Source: Gammaproteobacteria bacterium (GTDB taxonomy: Bacteria > Pseudomonadota > Gammaproteobacteria > Steroidobacterales > Steroidobacteraceae). Taken from it: a DNA stretch of 39,052 bases. Made by a program: the position numbers and the translations under genes. The notes below the pieces were generated by a model. That model did no database searches, was not told the DNA's origin, and worked only from the letters and a program-made list of their open reading frames with translations. The stretch lies in assembly GCA_027366635.1 (NCBI GenBank), contig DAHXNE010000095.1, positions 1 through 39,052 of the forward strand, written 5' to 3'. Shown here one piece after another: positions 10,379-19,580 of this stretch (position 1 is its first letter; every line of letters begins with the position of its first letter).

Positions 10379-11872
10379 CTACACTCCGGCGCGATGCAGC
10401 AGGAACTCGGCGAGCAACGGCGTCGGGCGGCCGGTGCTGCCTTTGTGGGCGCCGCTCTGCCAGGCGGTGCCGGCGATGTCGAGGTGCGCCCAGGACAATC
10501 CGCGCGTGAACTTGCCGAGGAACGCCGCCGCGGTGATCGCGCCGGCGGCGCGCCCGCCGATGTTGGCGAAATCGGCGAAGTTGCTGTGCAGTTGCTCGGC
10601 GTAATCCTCCGTGAGCGGCAGCGGCCAGGCACGATCGTCGGCGCGCACGCCGGCCTCGACCAGTTCGCGCACCAGCGCCTCGTCATTGCCGAAGGCGCCC
10701 GAATGATGATGGCCGAGCGCGATGACGCACGCGCCGGTCAGCGTGGCCATGTCGAGCACCGCGGCCGGCTTGAACCGGCGCGCATAATGCAGCGCATCGG
10801 CGAGCACCAGGCGCCCTTCGGCGTCGGTATTGAGGATTTCCACGGTCTGCCCCGAGGAGCTGGTGACGATGTCGCCCGGCTTGACGGCTTTGCCGTCCGG
10901 CATGTTCTCCACTGCTCCGACGATGCCGACGACGTTCAGCGGCAGGGCCACTTCGGCTGCGAACGACAGCGCGGCGATCACGGCCGCCGCGCCGCTCATG
11001 TCGTATTTCATCTCGTCCATGTCGGCGGCGGGCTTGATCGAGATGCCGCCAGAGTCGAAGGTCACGCCCTTTCCCACCAGTACGACCGGCGGCCGGCCGG
11101 GCCGGCTGCCGCGGTGCTCAATTACGATCAGCCGGGGCGGCTCGGCACTGCCCTGCGCCACCGCGAGCAGGCAATTCATTTTCTCGCGCCGCAGCGCCGC
11201 CTCGTCCAGCACCCGCACCCGCAGCGAGCGGTATTTGCGCGCCAGGACACGGGCCTGTTCGGCCAGATACCGCGGCGTGCAGACGTTGCCCGGCAGGTTG
11301 CCCAGATTGCGCTGGACGGTGGCCGCCTGGGCGATCGCTTGGCCGTGTTTCAGGCCCCGCGTCACGGCGCGCGCGCCGGCGCGGGCGACCGGACCGGCCA
11401 GCACGCGCGCCAGAGCCGGGGGTTTGGCCTTCTTGCCGGTCTTCAAATCGTTGATCCGGTACAGGGCCGAGCCGGTGATCTCGGCCACGGCACGCCCGTA
11501 GTAGTAGTCATCGAGCTGCTCGGCCGGGGGACGATCGAGGGCCAACGCGGCGCTGCGGATACCCGTGCGGCCAAGCGCCGTGACCGCGGCGGCAAGCGCC
11601 TTGCTCCAGGCTCTGCGGTCGAAGCTCTTGCGCGGGCCCAGAGCGCTCAACAGCACCCGCCGCTGCGCGAAGCGCGGCAGCGCACCGAGCAGCATCGTCT
11701 CGCCCAGCCGTCCCGGAAAGTCGCCGTGCGCGAGGATCTTGCCCAGCGACCCTTCGAGCTTCAGATCCAGCTCCTCGGCGGCCGCGCCGAGCTCGTGGTC
11801 CTCGAAAGCCCCAATCACCACGCATTCGGCGTTGACTGCCTCGACACCCGCGCTCCAGGTCTCAAATCGCAT
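10379..11872 (-). CDS. pepA: Leucyl aminopeptidase (M17)
   Basis: Cytosolic dizinc/manganese aminopeptidase; in some gammaproteobacteria also a DNA-binding protein used in recombination and gene control. 497 residues. The M17 signature NTDAEGRL is present, as are VGKGVTFDSGGISIKP (metal-binding Lys and Asp), YDMSGAAAV and the active-site segment up to AHLDIAGTAW. The N-terminal regulatory domain (about residues 1-160) is complete. First gene of pepA-holC-valS and divergent from lptF. Confidence 0.96.
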   Translation of the reverse strand: MRFETWSAGVEAVNAECVVIGAFEDHELGAAAEELDLKLEGSLGKILAHGDFPGRLGETMLLGALPRFAQRRVLLSALGPRKSFDRRAWSKALAAAVTALGRTGIRSAALALDRPPAEQLDDYYYGRAVAEITGSALYRINDLKTGKKAKPPALARVLAGPVARAGARAVTRGLKHGQAIAQAATVQRNLGNLPGNVCTPRYLAEQARVLARKYRSLRVRVLDEAALRREKMNCLLAVAQGSAEPPRLIVIEHRGSRPGRPPVVLVGKGVTFDSGGISIKPAADMDEMKYDMSGAAAVIAALSFAAEVALPLNVVGIVGAVENMPDGKAVKPGDIVTSSSGQTVEILNTDAEGRLVLADALHYARRFKPAAVLDMATLTGACVIALGHHHSGAFGNDEALVRELVEAGVRADDRAWPLPLTEDYAEQLHSNFADFANIGGRAAGAITAAAFLGKFTRGLSWAHLDIAGTAWQSGAHKGSTGRPTPLLAEFLLHRAGV

Positions 11873-11928
11873 TACGCTTCTCCCGCACGCCGGCCCGCCC
11901 GCGCGTGCTCATGTCCGGTTGCGTCCCA

Positions 11929-11957
11929 TTGAGCTACGCAACCCACTGCTTTATCTT
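11929..11957 (+). promoter_or_regulatory. Candidate promoter of lptF-lptG
   Basis: TTGAGC at 11929-11934, exactly 17 nt, TATCTT at 11952-11957. Each hexamer matches four consensus positions. It would give a leader of about 120 nt before lptF. Confidence 0.35.
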
Positions 11958-12084
11958 GGTCACCGCTGCGCGCCGCGACGTCATTGAGCGCCAGGCTTGT
12001 GCCGCATGCGCGTTTGCGTTCCGGCGCGGGCGTGAGCGGGCAGTGTAACTCAAGCCGGTGCGCCGGCGAGGATGGGCTGCTCGA

Positions 12085-13176
12085 GTGGGAAAAATCCTGG
12101 GTCGCTACGTACTGCGCGAGGTGGTCACCGCGTGGCTGCTGAGCATGCTGGTGCTCCTGATCATCCTGACCGCCTTCGAGGTTTCCGCGGTGCTCGAGCG
12201 GGCCGCCGCCAGCCAGTTCCCGCAGGGCGTCATTCTGCGGCTGATCTATCTGGGGCTGTTGCAGTACGTCAGCTTGGTCGCCCCGATGGCGCTGCTGCTC
12301 GGCATCGTCTGGGCGTTTGGCCGGCTGTATCACGACAGCGAGATGGCGGCCGCGCTCGCCTGTGGCGTGCGCCCGGCGACACTGTATGGACCGGTGATCG
12401 GATTGGGTGTGGTGGTCGCCGCAGCGGTGGCGGTGGTGACTTTGGTGCTGGCGCCCACGGCAACGTATCAGGCGCTCAGCCTGCGCGGCCGGGCGATCCG
12501 CGCCGGTCAGTTCGCGCCGTTGCAGCCCGGGCAGTTTCGCGCCTTCGGCGGCGGCAGCGCCGTCGTTTATGCGCAGACCGTCAAGCCGGACGGCACGCTC
12601 GAGAACGTGTTTCTCGAGCGTAGCCGCGGCCCGGTGGTGCAGGTCGCGCTCGCCGCTCGGGCGCGCCACACCGTCTCGCCGAACGGCAAGACGCAGACCA
12701 TCGAGCTGTATGACGGCGAGCGCTTCGACGGCATTCCGGGCAGCGCGAAATTCCGCATCATGCGCTTCGCCGAGCACACGGTACCGATCCCGATGCCGCC
12801 GGTGCACGACGTGGTGAAAGATCTGGATGCGGTGCCCACCGCCGCGCTGTACGCCTCGAGCGAGCCGCGCCGCCAGGCGAAGCTGCAGTGGCGCATCGCG
12901 CTGCCGCTGATGTGCCTGATGCTGGCGATCATCGCCCTGCCGCTCGCGCGGCTGAGGCCGCGCCAGGGCCGGTACGCGCGCATCTGGCTCGCGGTGGTGG
13001 TGTATCTGATCTACATGAACCTGCTCTCGGCCGGGGAGATCTGGTTGGCCCGGGGCAGGATTCCGCTGTACCTGGGACTGTGGTGGGTGCACGGGGTGAT
13101 GGCGCTGCTGGCGCTGGCCATTACCCGCGTTCCGGGCGCGGCGCAGCGGTTGCGCCACCGGTGGGCGCCCGTATGA
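12085..13176 (+). CDS. lptF: LPS export ABC transporter permease LptF
   Basis: Inner-membrane half of the LptB2FG extractor that moves lipopolysaccharide to the LptC-A-D bridge. From GTG 12085 the product starts VGKILGRYVLREV and has 363 residues, close to 366 in E. coli; GTG 12058 would add nine residues. Layout: membrane helices near residues 15-100, a periplasmic beta-jellyroll (about 130-260, including GTLENVFLERS and the KTQTIELYDGERFDG block), then three C-terminal helices with LPLARLRPRQGRYARIW. Stop overlaps the lptG start by ATGA. No lptB is visible in the window, as is usual. Confidence 0.95.
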   Translation: MGKILGRYVLREVVTAWLLSMLVLLIILTAFEVSAVLERAAASQFPQGVILRLIYLGLLQYVSLVAPMALLLGIVWAFGRLYHDSEMAAALACGVRPATLYGPVIGLGVVVAAAVAVVTLVLAPTATYQALSLRGRAIRAGQFAPLQPGQFRAFGGGSAVVYAQTVKPDGTLENVFLERSRGPVVQVALAARARHTVSPNGKTQTIELYDGERFDGIPGSAKFRIMRFAEHTVPIPMPPVHDVVKDLDAVPTAALYASSEPRRQAKLQWRIALPLMCLMLAIIALPLARLRPRQGRYARIWLAVVVYLIYMNLLSAGEIWLARGRIPLYLGLWWVHGVMALLALAITRVPGAAQRLRHRWAPV

Positions 13177-14240
13177 GCATCCTCGACCGCTATATCGTGC
13201 GCGCGATTCTCGGCTCGGTGCTGCTGGTGCTGTTGGTCATGCTGGTGCTCGGCGGCCTGGTCGTGTTCATCAGCCAGCAGGGCAACATCGGAATGGGCCA
13301 GTACACGCTGGCCGATGCGCTGTGGTTCACGCTGTTGAATTTGCCGCAGCAGGCCTATCAGCTGCTGCCCATCACCGCGCTCATCGGCTCGCTCCTCGGG
13401 CTCGGCGCCCTGGCGCGCGGGAGCGAGATCACCGTGATACGGGCCACCGGCGTGTCCGTGCCGCGGCTGGCCGCCGCGGCGCTGATCGCCGCGGGCATTC
13501 TGGTCGCCTTCGAGGCGGTGGTCGGGGAGTTCGTGGCGCCGCAGCTGCAGGAAGTGGCCAACGAGCAGCGCGCCTTCAGCCAGTACAACACCATCAGCTT
13601 CGGCGGCGGTACCGGCGCGTGGGTGCGTGACGGGGACCTCATCCTGAATGTCGCCCAGCAGTCCGGCTCGCGCCAGTTCGGCGGCATGCAGGTATTCGAG
13701 CTCTCGGCGCGCCATCAGTTGCTCTCGATCGGACGCGCCACCCATGCCACCGCCGCGGGCCACGATCGCTGGTTGCTCGAGAACTACACGGCTTCGCGCT
13801 TCGAGGGTCACCGGGTCACGGCGCTGCCGCCGGCCCGCAAGGTGCTGCACACGCACGTCTCGGCGAGTTTCCTCGGCTTCACGGTCCAGGATCCGCAGCA
13901 GATGACGATGCGCTCGCTGTGGGCGCTGATCAGCTATCTGCGGGCCAATTCCCTGGATGCCAGTCCATATGTGTTCGCGTTCTGGTCGCGCATCGCGCGC
14001 ATCGTGGCGATCGTCTTCGCGGTGCTGCTCGCCGTGCCATTCGTCCTCGGCTCGATGCGCTCGGCCGGCGCCGGCACTCGCACGATGCTTGGGCTCGCCA
14101 TCGGCATCTTTTTCTTCCTGCTGCAGCGGCTGATCGAAAGCGGCACGATCGTTTTTCACCTCAACCCGCTGATCCTCGCCTGGCTGCCGACGGCGCTGCT
14201 GGCGACCGTGACGCTGCTGCTGTTGGCCAGCGCGCGCTGA
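13173..14240 (+). CDS. lptG: LPS export ABC transporter permease LptG
   Basis: Partner permease of LptF. 355 residues from ATG 13173 (MSILDRYIVRAILGSVLLV). The coupling segment GALARGSEITVIRATGVSV, the periplasmic jellyroll (about residues 125-250) and the C-terminal helices with VPFVLGSMRSAGAGTRTMLG and LGLAIGIFFFLLQRL are the expected LptG pattern. Overlaps lptF by four nucleotides, so translation is probably coupled. It converges on the DUF4340 gene with 97 bp of hairpin-rich sequence between. Confidence 0.95.
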   Translation: MSILDRYIVRAILGSVLLVLLVMLVLGGLVVFISQQGNIGMGQYTLADALWFTLLNLPQQAYQLLPITALIGSLLGLGALARGSEITVIRATGVSVPRLAAAALIAAGILVAFEAVVGEFVAPQLQEVANEQRAFSQYNTISFGGGTGAWVRDGDLILNVAQQSGSRQFGGMQVFELSARHQLLSIGRATHATAAGHDRWLLENYTASRFEGHRVTALPPARKVLHTHVSASFLGFTVQDPQQMTMRSLWALISYLRANSLDASPYVFAFWSRIARIVAIVFAVLLAVPFVLGSMRSAGAGTRTMLGLAIGIFFFLLQRLIESGTIVFHLNPLILAWLPTALLATVTLLLLASAR

Positions 14241-14337
14241 ACGGCGCGCGCTGGCGCCGCATCCGCGCCGCTGCCGTGCACCGAGCGCGGCCCGGCAGTT
14301 GCTGTGCGCGCTCGCGCCGCGGCCGTGTCGAGCGCGA

Positions 14338-15354
14338 TCAGTGCGATTTCGGCAGCGGCTGCAGCAGACCCGAGAGCCGCTGGAAGATCTGCCGGTACTC
14401 GTACGAGGGGATGGTGTACGTCCAGCCGTGCACGCGCGCATTGATGGCTTTGGCCTCGGCGAGGGCCTTGGCCCCGGTGCCGCTGGCGGCGATGTCGATG
14501 TCACACGGTCCCTTCTTGCCGGTGCGGTAGCCGCTCACGCTCAGGCGCAGCCCGCCGAAGGTCGTGAAGAGCGCGCGTGACAGGGCCGTGCCCCGGGGCG
14601 GGGCGAGCCTCTTGCGCACGTTCGTCAGCGTGAGGTTGGACAGGGCGCTCGCGTCATCGTCGGCGGCGTCAGGGCTCGAAATCCTGCGCCCCGGAGGAAT
14701 GCCGAGTACCGTGAAATGCGCAGCCGTGGGCTTGGACCGCTCGATGCTGTAGGGGGGCTGGCCGGCGAGGCGCTCCTCGATGCTGCGTATCCGTCGCGAC
14801 GCCACGTCGACGATAATCGGCTCGAGCCATTGCGCGGCTTTGGCATTGGTCATGATCAGCGGTGTCGCAAGCAGGCTTTGCTTGTGGCCCACGCGGCGCA
14901 CGTAGCTGGCCGATCCCTGCAGGCCGGTGTGACCGACGATGAGCGACCACGTGTGGTGCGGACTGATCACGTCGATGCGCACGCCGGTGGCGCCCTTGGC
15001 GGTCAAGGACTGCACGCCGAGCACCGGATAGTTCTTCGCCAGCCGGGTCTTGGCCTGTACGACCTTCAGGTTGCCCAGATCGATCAACAGCTTGCGCAGC
15101 TGGCCGGTGTTGGCCGGGTAGTTGCGCTCGCTGACCAGCCAGTGCTTGGCGCCCTTGTCGATCACGACATGCTTGCCGTTCGGACCGTCGATGCGCACCT
15201 GGGTGACCGTGTTGAGCCGGGCGCGCAGGCCGGGCAGAACCCTTGCTCCGGCGAGCGACGCGCCGCTGTTTTGCTCGCGGTTCGTCACCCATACGGCCAG
15301 CCCCAGTACGATGAGGCTCACTACGAACAGCAGAATCAGTCGGCGTTGTGTCAC
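14338..15354 (-). CDS. DUF4340-domain membrane-anchored protein
   Basis: 338 residues from GTG 15354. One N-terminal membrane helix (LILLFVVSLIVLGLAVWV) anchors a long extracytoplasmic region of repeated beta/alpha units, with blocks such as VTQVRIDGPNGKHVVI, WLVSERNYPANTGQLRKLL and LIVGHTGLQGSASYVRR that are typical of DUF4340. Proteins of this family follow gldG-like genes in ABC modules of many Proteobacteria; their precise role is not known. GTG start overlaps the upstream stop as GTGA, indicating one operon with the GldG-like gene. Function inferred only from company: an accessory of the ABC module. Confidence 0.85.
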   Translation of the reverse strand: MTQRRLILLFVVSLIVLGLAVWVTNREQNSGASLAGARVLPGLRARLNTVTQVRIDGPNGKHVVIDKGAKHWLVSERNYPANTGQLRKLLIDLGNLKVVQAKTRLAKNYPVLGVQSLTAKGATGVRIDVISPHHTWSLIVGHTGLQGSASYVRRVGHKQSLLATPLIMTNAKAAQWLEPIIVDVASRRIRSIEERLAGQPPYSIERSKPTAAHFTVLGIPPGRRISSPDAADDDASALSNLTLTNVRKRLAPPRGTALSRALFTTFGGLRLSVSGYRTGKKGPCDIDIAASGTGAKALAEAKAINARVHGWTYTIPSYEYRQIFQRLSGLLQPLPKSH

Positions 15355-17231
15355 GAGTGCTCCTGCGCTGTCTGGCGCGCCGCCCGACGGTGCCGGCGGC
15401 GCAGGGCGACGCCGAGCAGCGCCACGAGCGCAAATGCGCCGGGCATGACGATGATATTGATGATCTTCAGCTCCGTACCCAGCCTGTCGATGCTGCGCAC
15501 CAGACCGGCTTGGACCGCGCGCAGGCGCTTGCGGATGGTAAGCCGCTCGTGCTCGAAGTGCTGGATCTCGCGTTGCTGCGCCGGCGTGAGGATGAGCGTG
15601 GTCTTGGCGTTGCGCCGGCTCTGCAGCAGCGTCAACTGGCGCTCGGTCTGGCGCAGCTGGTTCTGCAGCTTCACCTGCTCGGCGTGATAGCGGACCTCCG
15701 CGGCGCGGCGCAGCGCCTGGACCCGGGTAAACGGCCGGCTGAAGCCCGCCTTGGCGCGCACGCTGATCAGATCGTCGCTCCCGGCCATATTGTCGAGCGC
15801 GTTCAGCACCACGTCGCCGTTGCTGGCCCATGCCTGGTCCAGCGGCTGGCCGAACAGGTTGAGATGGTGGACCCACAAGAAGCCGGCCAGCATGTCCGAG
15901 TCGGCGAACACGATCAGGTGCAACGGCTTGACCGACGCCTTCAGCGCGGTCGTTCCGGGCGGCAGCTTGATGCCCTTAGGCGGCCCGTGCGGGAAGGCGG
16001 TCCGCACCTTGCCGGCGACGCGCGCGGCGAAGATGTAGCGTTTGCCGGTCGGCTTGAAACTGGTCAGCAGGCCGGACGGATCGAACGATCCGGCCACGGT
16101 GCGCGTGCTCACCAGCTCCGCGTCCTTGCTGCTCCAGAGCAGCGGCTTGAAGGTCGTGCCGGCACCCTTGATCGGGCTCAGCGCCCCGGCGGTGTCGAGA
16201 TTGATATTCGACAGGCCCGCCGTGACCACGTCCTGCTGCGACATCTGCTTGCGGCCGAGGCCGATGACCAGAGGATCGACGCTGGGCGCACCGTTCGGGC
16301 CGCTGACGGTGAGCGCGAGCGAGCGGTCGGCCACGACCTGGTCCGGATTGAAGCGCACGCCCCAGCTGGCGAGCAGGCGAGCGAACTTCGGGCCGGTGCC
16401 TTGCGGCGCGGCGCCGGGACCGCCGCCGGCGGACTCCGCGAGCGGGTCGGCGAAGACCACGATGTGCCCGCCGGCGAGCGCGTACTGGTCGATCGCGAAG
16501 CGGGTGGTGGCCGGCAGTCCGTGCGGATTGACCAGCACCAGCACGCGCGTATCGGCGGGAATCCGTGTGGCGCCGGGCGCGACCGTGTGCAGGTCATAAA
16601 GCTGCCGGGCCTGAGTGTAGATCAGCCAGGGCTGACGCACCTGCTCGGTCTGCGGGTTGAACCCGCCGGTCATTGGCAGCGAGGAGTACCACGCGACCAG
16701 CGGTTTTTGCGGATGCACGAGCCGATAGATGAGCTTGTCGACGTCGTATTCCAGGAAGCGCTGTTTGCTCGGGTCGAAGAACGGTATGGCCTGATGGCCG
16801 TTGGTGGAGTTCGTGCCGGCGAGGCCGAAGTAGAACTTGCTGCCGGCGGCGTTGAGCGGCGCGCTGCTCACCCCGAGCTCGGCGGCGCGATCCTCCTGGA
16901 CCGAGTACGGCCGCGGATCGATGATATGCAGGTGAATCTTGCCGTCGGCGCGGGCGGCGAGTTCCCTGAGGAAGTTCTCGACGTGATCGCCGTAGGCGCG
17001 CAGCTGCGGAATGTTTTCGGCCGCTCGGCGGGAATAAAAGAAGTACAGATCGATCGGCTCGGGGATGCTGTGGAGAATTCGATCGGTACCGCTGGAGAGC
17101 GTGTACAGATGGTTTTCCGTCAGGTCGAGCTGCCAGCCGGCGAGCGCGTAGTTGCCGATGACGATCAGGCCGATCAGCAGCAAGCCGAGCGCCGTGACCG
17201 TGCCCCAACCGAGAGTCGAGCGTTTGGTCAT
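15351..17231 (-). CDS. GldG-like ABC auxiliary protein
   Basis: 626 residues. An N-terminal helix (ALGLLLIGLIVIGNYAL) is followed by the sequence LDLTENHLYTLSSGTDRIL that is the hallmark of the ABC-transporter auxiliary (GldG/IFT52-like) family, then a large periplasmic domain with segments such as RVLVLVNPHGLPATTRFAID and GGHIVVFADP. Near the C-terminus a charged coiled coil (about residues 530-590, RQTERQLTLLQSRRNAKTT) precedes a final membrane helix (IIVMPGAFALVALLGVALRR). Related gliding gldG genes occur in Bacteroidetes, but gliding is not implied here. Sits 9 nt after the permease and overlaps the DUF4340 gene. Confidence 0.85.
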   Translation of the reverse strand: MTKRSTLGWGTVTALGLLLIGLIVIGNYALAGWQLDLTENHLYTLSSGTDRILHSIPEPIDLYFFYSRRAAENIPQLRAYGDHVENFLRELAARADGKIHLHIIDPRPYSVQEDRAAELGVSSAPLNAAGSKFYFGLAGTNSTNGHQAIPFFDPSKQRFLEYDVDKLIYRLVHPQKPLVAWYSSLPMTGGFNPQTEQVRQPWLIYTQARQLYDLHTVAPGATRIPADTRVLVLVNPHGLPATTRFAIDQYALAGGHIVVFADPLAESAGGGPGAAPQGTGPKFARLLASWGVRFNPDQVVADRSLALTVSGPNGAPSVDPLVIGLGRKQMSQQDVVTAGLSNINLDTAGALSPIKGAGTTFKPLLWSSKDAELVSTRTVAGSFDPSGLLTSFKPTGKRYIFAARVAGKVRTAFPHGPPKGIKLPPGTTALKASVKPLHLIVFADSDMLAGFLWVHHLNLFGQPLDQAWASNGDVVLNALDNMAGSDDLISVRAKAGFSRPFTRVQALRRAAEVRYHAEQVKLQNQLRQTERQLTLLQSRRNAKTTLILTPAQQREIQHFEHERLTIRKRLRAVQAGLVRSIDRLGTELKIINIIVMPGAFALVALLGVALRRRHRRAARQTAQEHS

Positions 17232-17240
17232 GCCGCGCTC

Positions 17241-17975
17241 CTAGTCCGCTTTGCGCAGGTCGATGGCGACCACGGTGGTGAACAGAAAAAAGCCGATCAA
17301 CATCGCGAAGTACAGTACGTCGCGCGCTTCGAGCACTCCGCGGGTGATCGACTGGAAGTGCGTGAGCAGCGACAGCGAGGCGACCGCGTTGATCAGCGTC
17401 TGCGGGGCCCAGCCCTGGAAGGCATCGAGGACCAGCGGATAGCCGGCGAGCAGCAACACGAAGCAGGCCACCACCCCGAGGATGAACGCCACGACCTGGT
17501 TTCGGGTCAGCGCCGACATGCACGAGCCGATGGCGAGGAAGCCGCCGGCGAGCAGCAAGCTGCCGAGGTAGGAGGCGAAGATCACGCCGTTGTCGGGGCT
17601 GCCCAGATAGTTGACCGTGATCCAGATGGGGAAGGTGAGCGCCAGGGCGATCGCGGTGAACAACCATGCGGCCAGGAACTTACCGACCACGGCCTCCCAG
17701 ACCTTAACCGGCAGTGTCATCAGCAGCTCGATGCTGCCGGATTTGCGCTCTTCGGCCCACAGTTTCATGGTCAGCGCCGGGATCAGGAACAGATATAGCC
17801 ACGGGTGAAACATGAAGAACGGCCGCAGGTCCGCCTGGCCGCGCTGGTAGAAGTCCCCGACGTAGAAGGTGAAGGCGTTGCTCAGCACTAGAAAGATCAG
17901 AATGAACACGTAAGCGAGTGGTGTCGCGAAATAGCTCGCGAACTCGCGGCGCAGGATCAAGGCCACGTTGCGCAT
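17241..17975 (-). CDS. ABC-2 type permease, GldF-like
   Basis: 244 residues with six hydrophobic segments, starting MRNVALILRREFASYFATPLAYVF, the usual beginning of GldF/ABC-2 permeases (a cytoplasmic helix carrying RREF-A-Y). Contains LWAEERKSGSIELLMTLPV, the conserved block after the second helix, and a final helix ending DLRKAD. It lies 18 nt after the ATPase gene and 9 nt before the GldG-like gene. Substrate is not evident. Confidence 0.88.
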   Translation of the reverse strand: MRNVALILRREFASYFATPLAYVFILIFLVLSNAFTFYVGDFYQRGQADLRPFFMFHPWLYLFLIPALTMKLWAEERKSGSIELLMTLPVKVWEAVVGKFLAAWLFTAIALALTFPIWITVNYLGSPDNGVIFASYLGSLLLAGGFLAIGSCMSALTRNQVVAFILGVVACFVLLLAGYPLVLDAFQGWAPQTLINAVASLSLLTHFQSITRGVLEARDVLYFAMLIGFFLFTTVVAIDLRKAD

Positions 17976-17993
17976 GAAACCCCCGGGGTGCTC

Positions 17994-18917
17994 TCAGGTG
18001 GTGATGGTGCGGAAGACTTCGTCGAGCCGGCCCGCCTCCAGATGCAACTCCTTCAGCTGCAGCCCCTGGCGCCGGGTGAGCTCGGAGATTTCCTGGAGAA
18101 TTTGGGCGCCGGCGCGCGGCAGCGCCGTCAGGCGCGCCTCGCGCTCGCTCACTTCCACCGCGGCGACCTGCGCCAGTGCGGCGACGGCGGCCCGCACCGC
18201 CTCGAGCTTCTCGCGGCTCTCCAGCTGCAGCGACACGGCGTTGTGGTAGCGCGAGCGCGTTGCGAGCTGCAGCGGCGTGTCGTCGGCCACGATGCGGCCG
18301 CGCGCGATGATGATTGCTCGGGTGCACACCGCGTCGACTTCCTCCAGGATGTGTGTGGAGATGATGATGATTTTTTCGCGCGCCATTTCATTGATGAGCG
18401 CGCGCACCTCGTGCTTCTGGTTCGGGTCGAGTCCGTCGGTGGGCTCGTCGAGAATCAGCGCCGGCGGGTCGTGCATGATCGCCTGCGCGAGCCCGACGCG
18501 GCGGCGGAAGCCCTTGGAGAGCGTCTCGATCGTCTGGTCGAGCACGCTCGCGAGCTGCAGCCGCTCGATCACATAATCGAGCCGCGCGCGCTTGCGCGAG
18601 CGATCCAGACGGCGCAGCTCGGCGACGAAATCGAGGAAGGAGCTGACGCGCATCTCGCCGTAACTCGGTGCGCCTTCGGGCAGGTAGCCGAGGCACTGGC
18701 GCGCCGCGAGCGTCTCGGATTCGATGTCGTGCCCGCAGATGCTGGCGTGACCGGAGGTCGGCGTGATGAATCCGGCCAGCATGCGCATGGTGGTGGTTTT
18801 GCCGGCACCGTTCGGCCCGAGGAAGCCGAGCACTTCTCCAGGGCGCACTTCGAAACTGAGGTCCGCAACGGCCGTCAGCGCTGGGTAGCGTTTGCACAAA
18901 TGCTCGGTCTTGATCAT
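17994..18917 (-). CDS. ABC transporter ATPase, GldA-like
   Basis: 307 residues from ATG 18917 (MIKTEHLCKRYPALTAVADL); a longer frame to 18962 adds 15 residues without support. Walker A GPNGAGKT (34-41), signature LSKGFRRRVGLAQA (from residue 133, LSKG in place of LSGG as usual in this subfamily), Walker B LILDEPTDGLD (Asp157, Glu158) and the switch His189. The C-terminal 90 residues form the regulatory extension seen in GldA/CcmA-type ATPases. First gene of the four-gene leftward module; the rhomboid-like gene lies 54 nt upstream on the same strand. Confidence 0.92.
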   Translation of the reverse strand: MIKTEHLCKRYPALTAVADLSFEVRPGEVLGFLGPNGAGKTTTMRMLAGFITPTSGHASICGHDIESETLAARQCLGYLPEGAPSYGEMRVSSFLDFVAELRRLDRSRKRARLDYVIERLQLASVLDQTIETLSKGFRRRVGLAQAIMHDPPALILDEPTDGLDPNQKHEVRALINEMAREKIIIISTHILEEVDAVCTRAIIIARGRIVADDTPLQLATRSRYHNAVSLQLESREKLEAVRAAVAALAQVAAVEVSEREARLTALPRAGAQILQEISELTRRQGLQLKELHLEAGRLDEVFRTITT

Positions 18918-18971
18918 CCGGACCCCTCCACCTAGGCAGCCATAGAGTGCCGACTGCCGCAAAAGTTCCCG

Positions 18972-19574
18972 CTAGCGCGACCGGCGCCCGCCCGGATCGG
19001 GATGCACGCGCCACAGGAGCATCATGATCGCCCCGCCGAGCAGGCCGCCGAGATGCGCGAAGTGAGCGATGCCGGGCTCGAGGCCGGTGACGCCGAAGAA
19101 CAGCTCCAACAGGCCGTAGATCGTGACGAACAGCCACGCGGGCATGGGGATTGGCGGCAGCAGCAGCAGCAGTTGCGCGCGCGGAAACAGCCACGCGAAG
19201 GCGAGCAGCACGCCGAATACGCCCCCGGAGGCGCCGATGGTCGGCTCCGGATTGCCGATGGCGTGCTGCACGGCGATCTCGGTGATGCCGGCGGCGATCA
19301 CGCACACGAAATAATAAATGAGAAAACGCCGCGCGCCCCAGTACCGCTCCAGTGCCGGGGCGAATATGAACAGTCCGAACATGTTGAAAAGGATGTCCAG
19401 CCAGCCGGCGTGCACAAATGCGTAGGTCACCAGCTGCCAGGGCCGGAAGTAGGGCCCGGGCGGCCAGAGCGCGCAGTGCAATAGGATGGGATCGAAGGCG
19501 ATCCGCTCGAGCAGGAAGACCAAGAAGTTCGCCGCGATCAGGCCGAGCACGGCTGGTGTGAGCATACGCAACAT
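18972..19574 (-). CDS. Rhomboid-family intramembrane protease-like protein, TM2 His replaced by Asp
   Basis: 200 residues, about six membrane helices. The catalytic Ser is in GASGG (Ser116) and the catalytic His in AHFAHLGG (His174), so the dyad is present. The TM2 motif usually HxxFN (His150 and Asn154 in GlpG) reads LDILFNM: Asn64 is kept but the His position is Asp60 (GAC). A WR-like loop segment GARRFLIYYF is present. Activity is therefore likely but not certain. Has its own promoter with a very short or absent leader. Could share a transcript with the downstream ABC module. Confidence 0.85.
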   Translation of the reverse strand: MLRMLTPAVLGLIAANFLVFLLERIAFDPILLHCALWPPGPYFRPWQLVTYAFVHAGWLDILFNMFGLFIFAPALERYWGARRFLIYYFVCVIAAGITEIAVQHAIGNPEPTIGASGGVFGVLLAFAWLFPRAQLLLLLPPIPMPAWLFVTIYGLLELFFGVTGLEPGIAHFAHLGGLLGGAIMMLLWRVHPDPGGRRSR

Positions 19575-19580
19575 CCGCCG

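Noticed and set aside
15348-17798. 816-codon plus-strand frame opposite the GldG-like gene
   Set aside because: Antisense shadow of well-supported leftward genes; no domain pattern.
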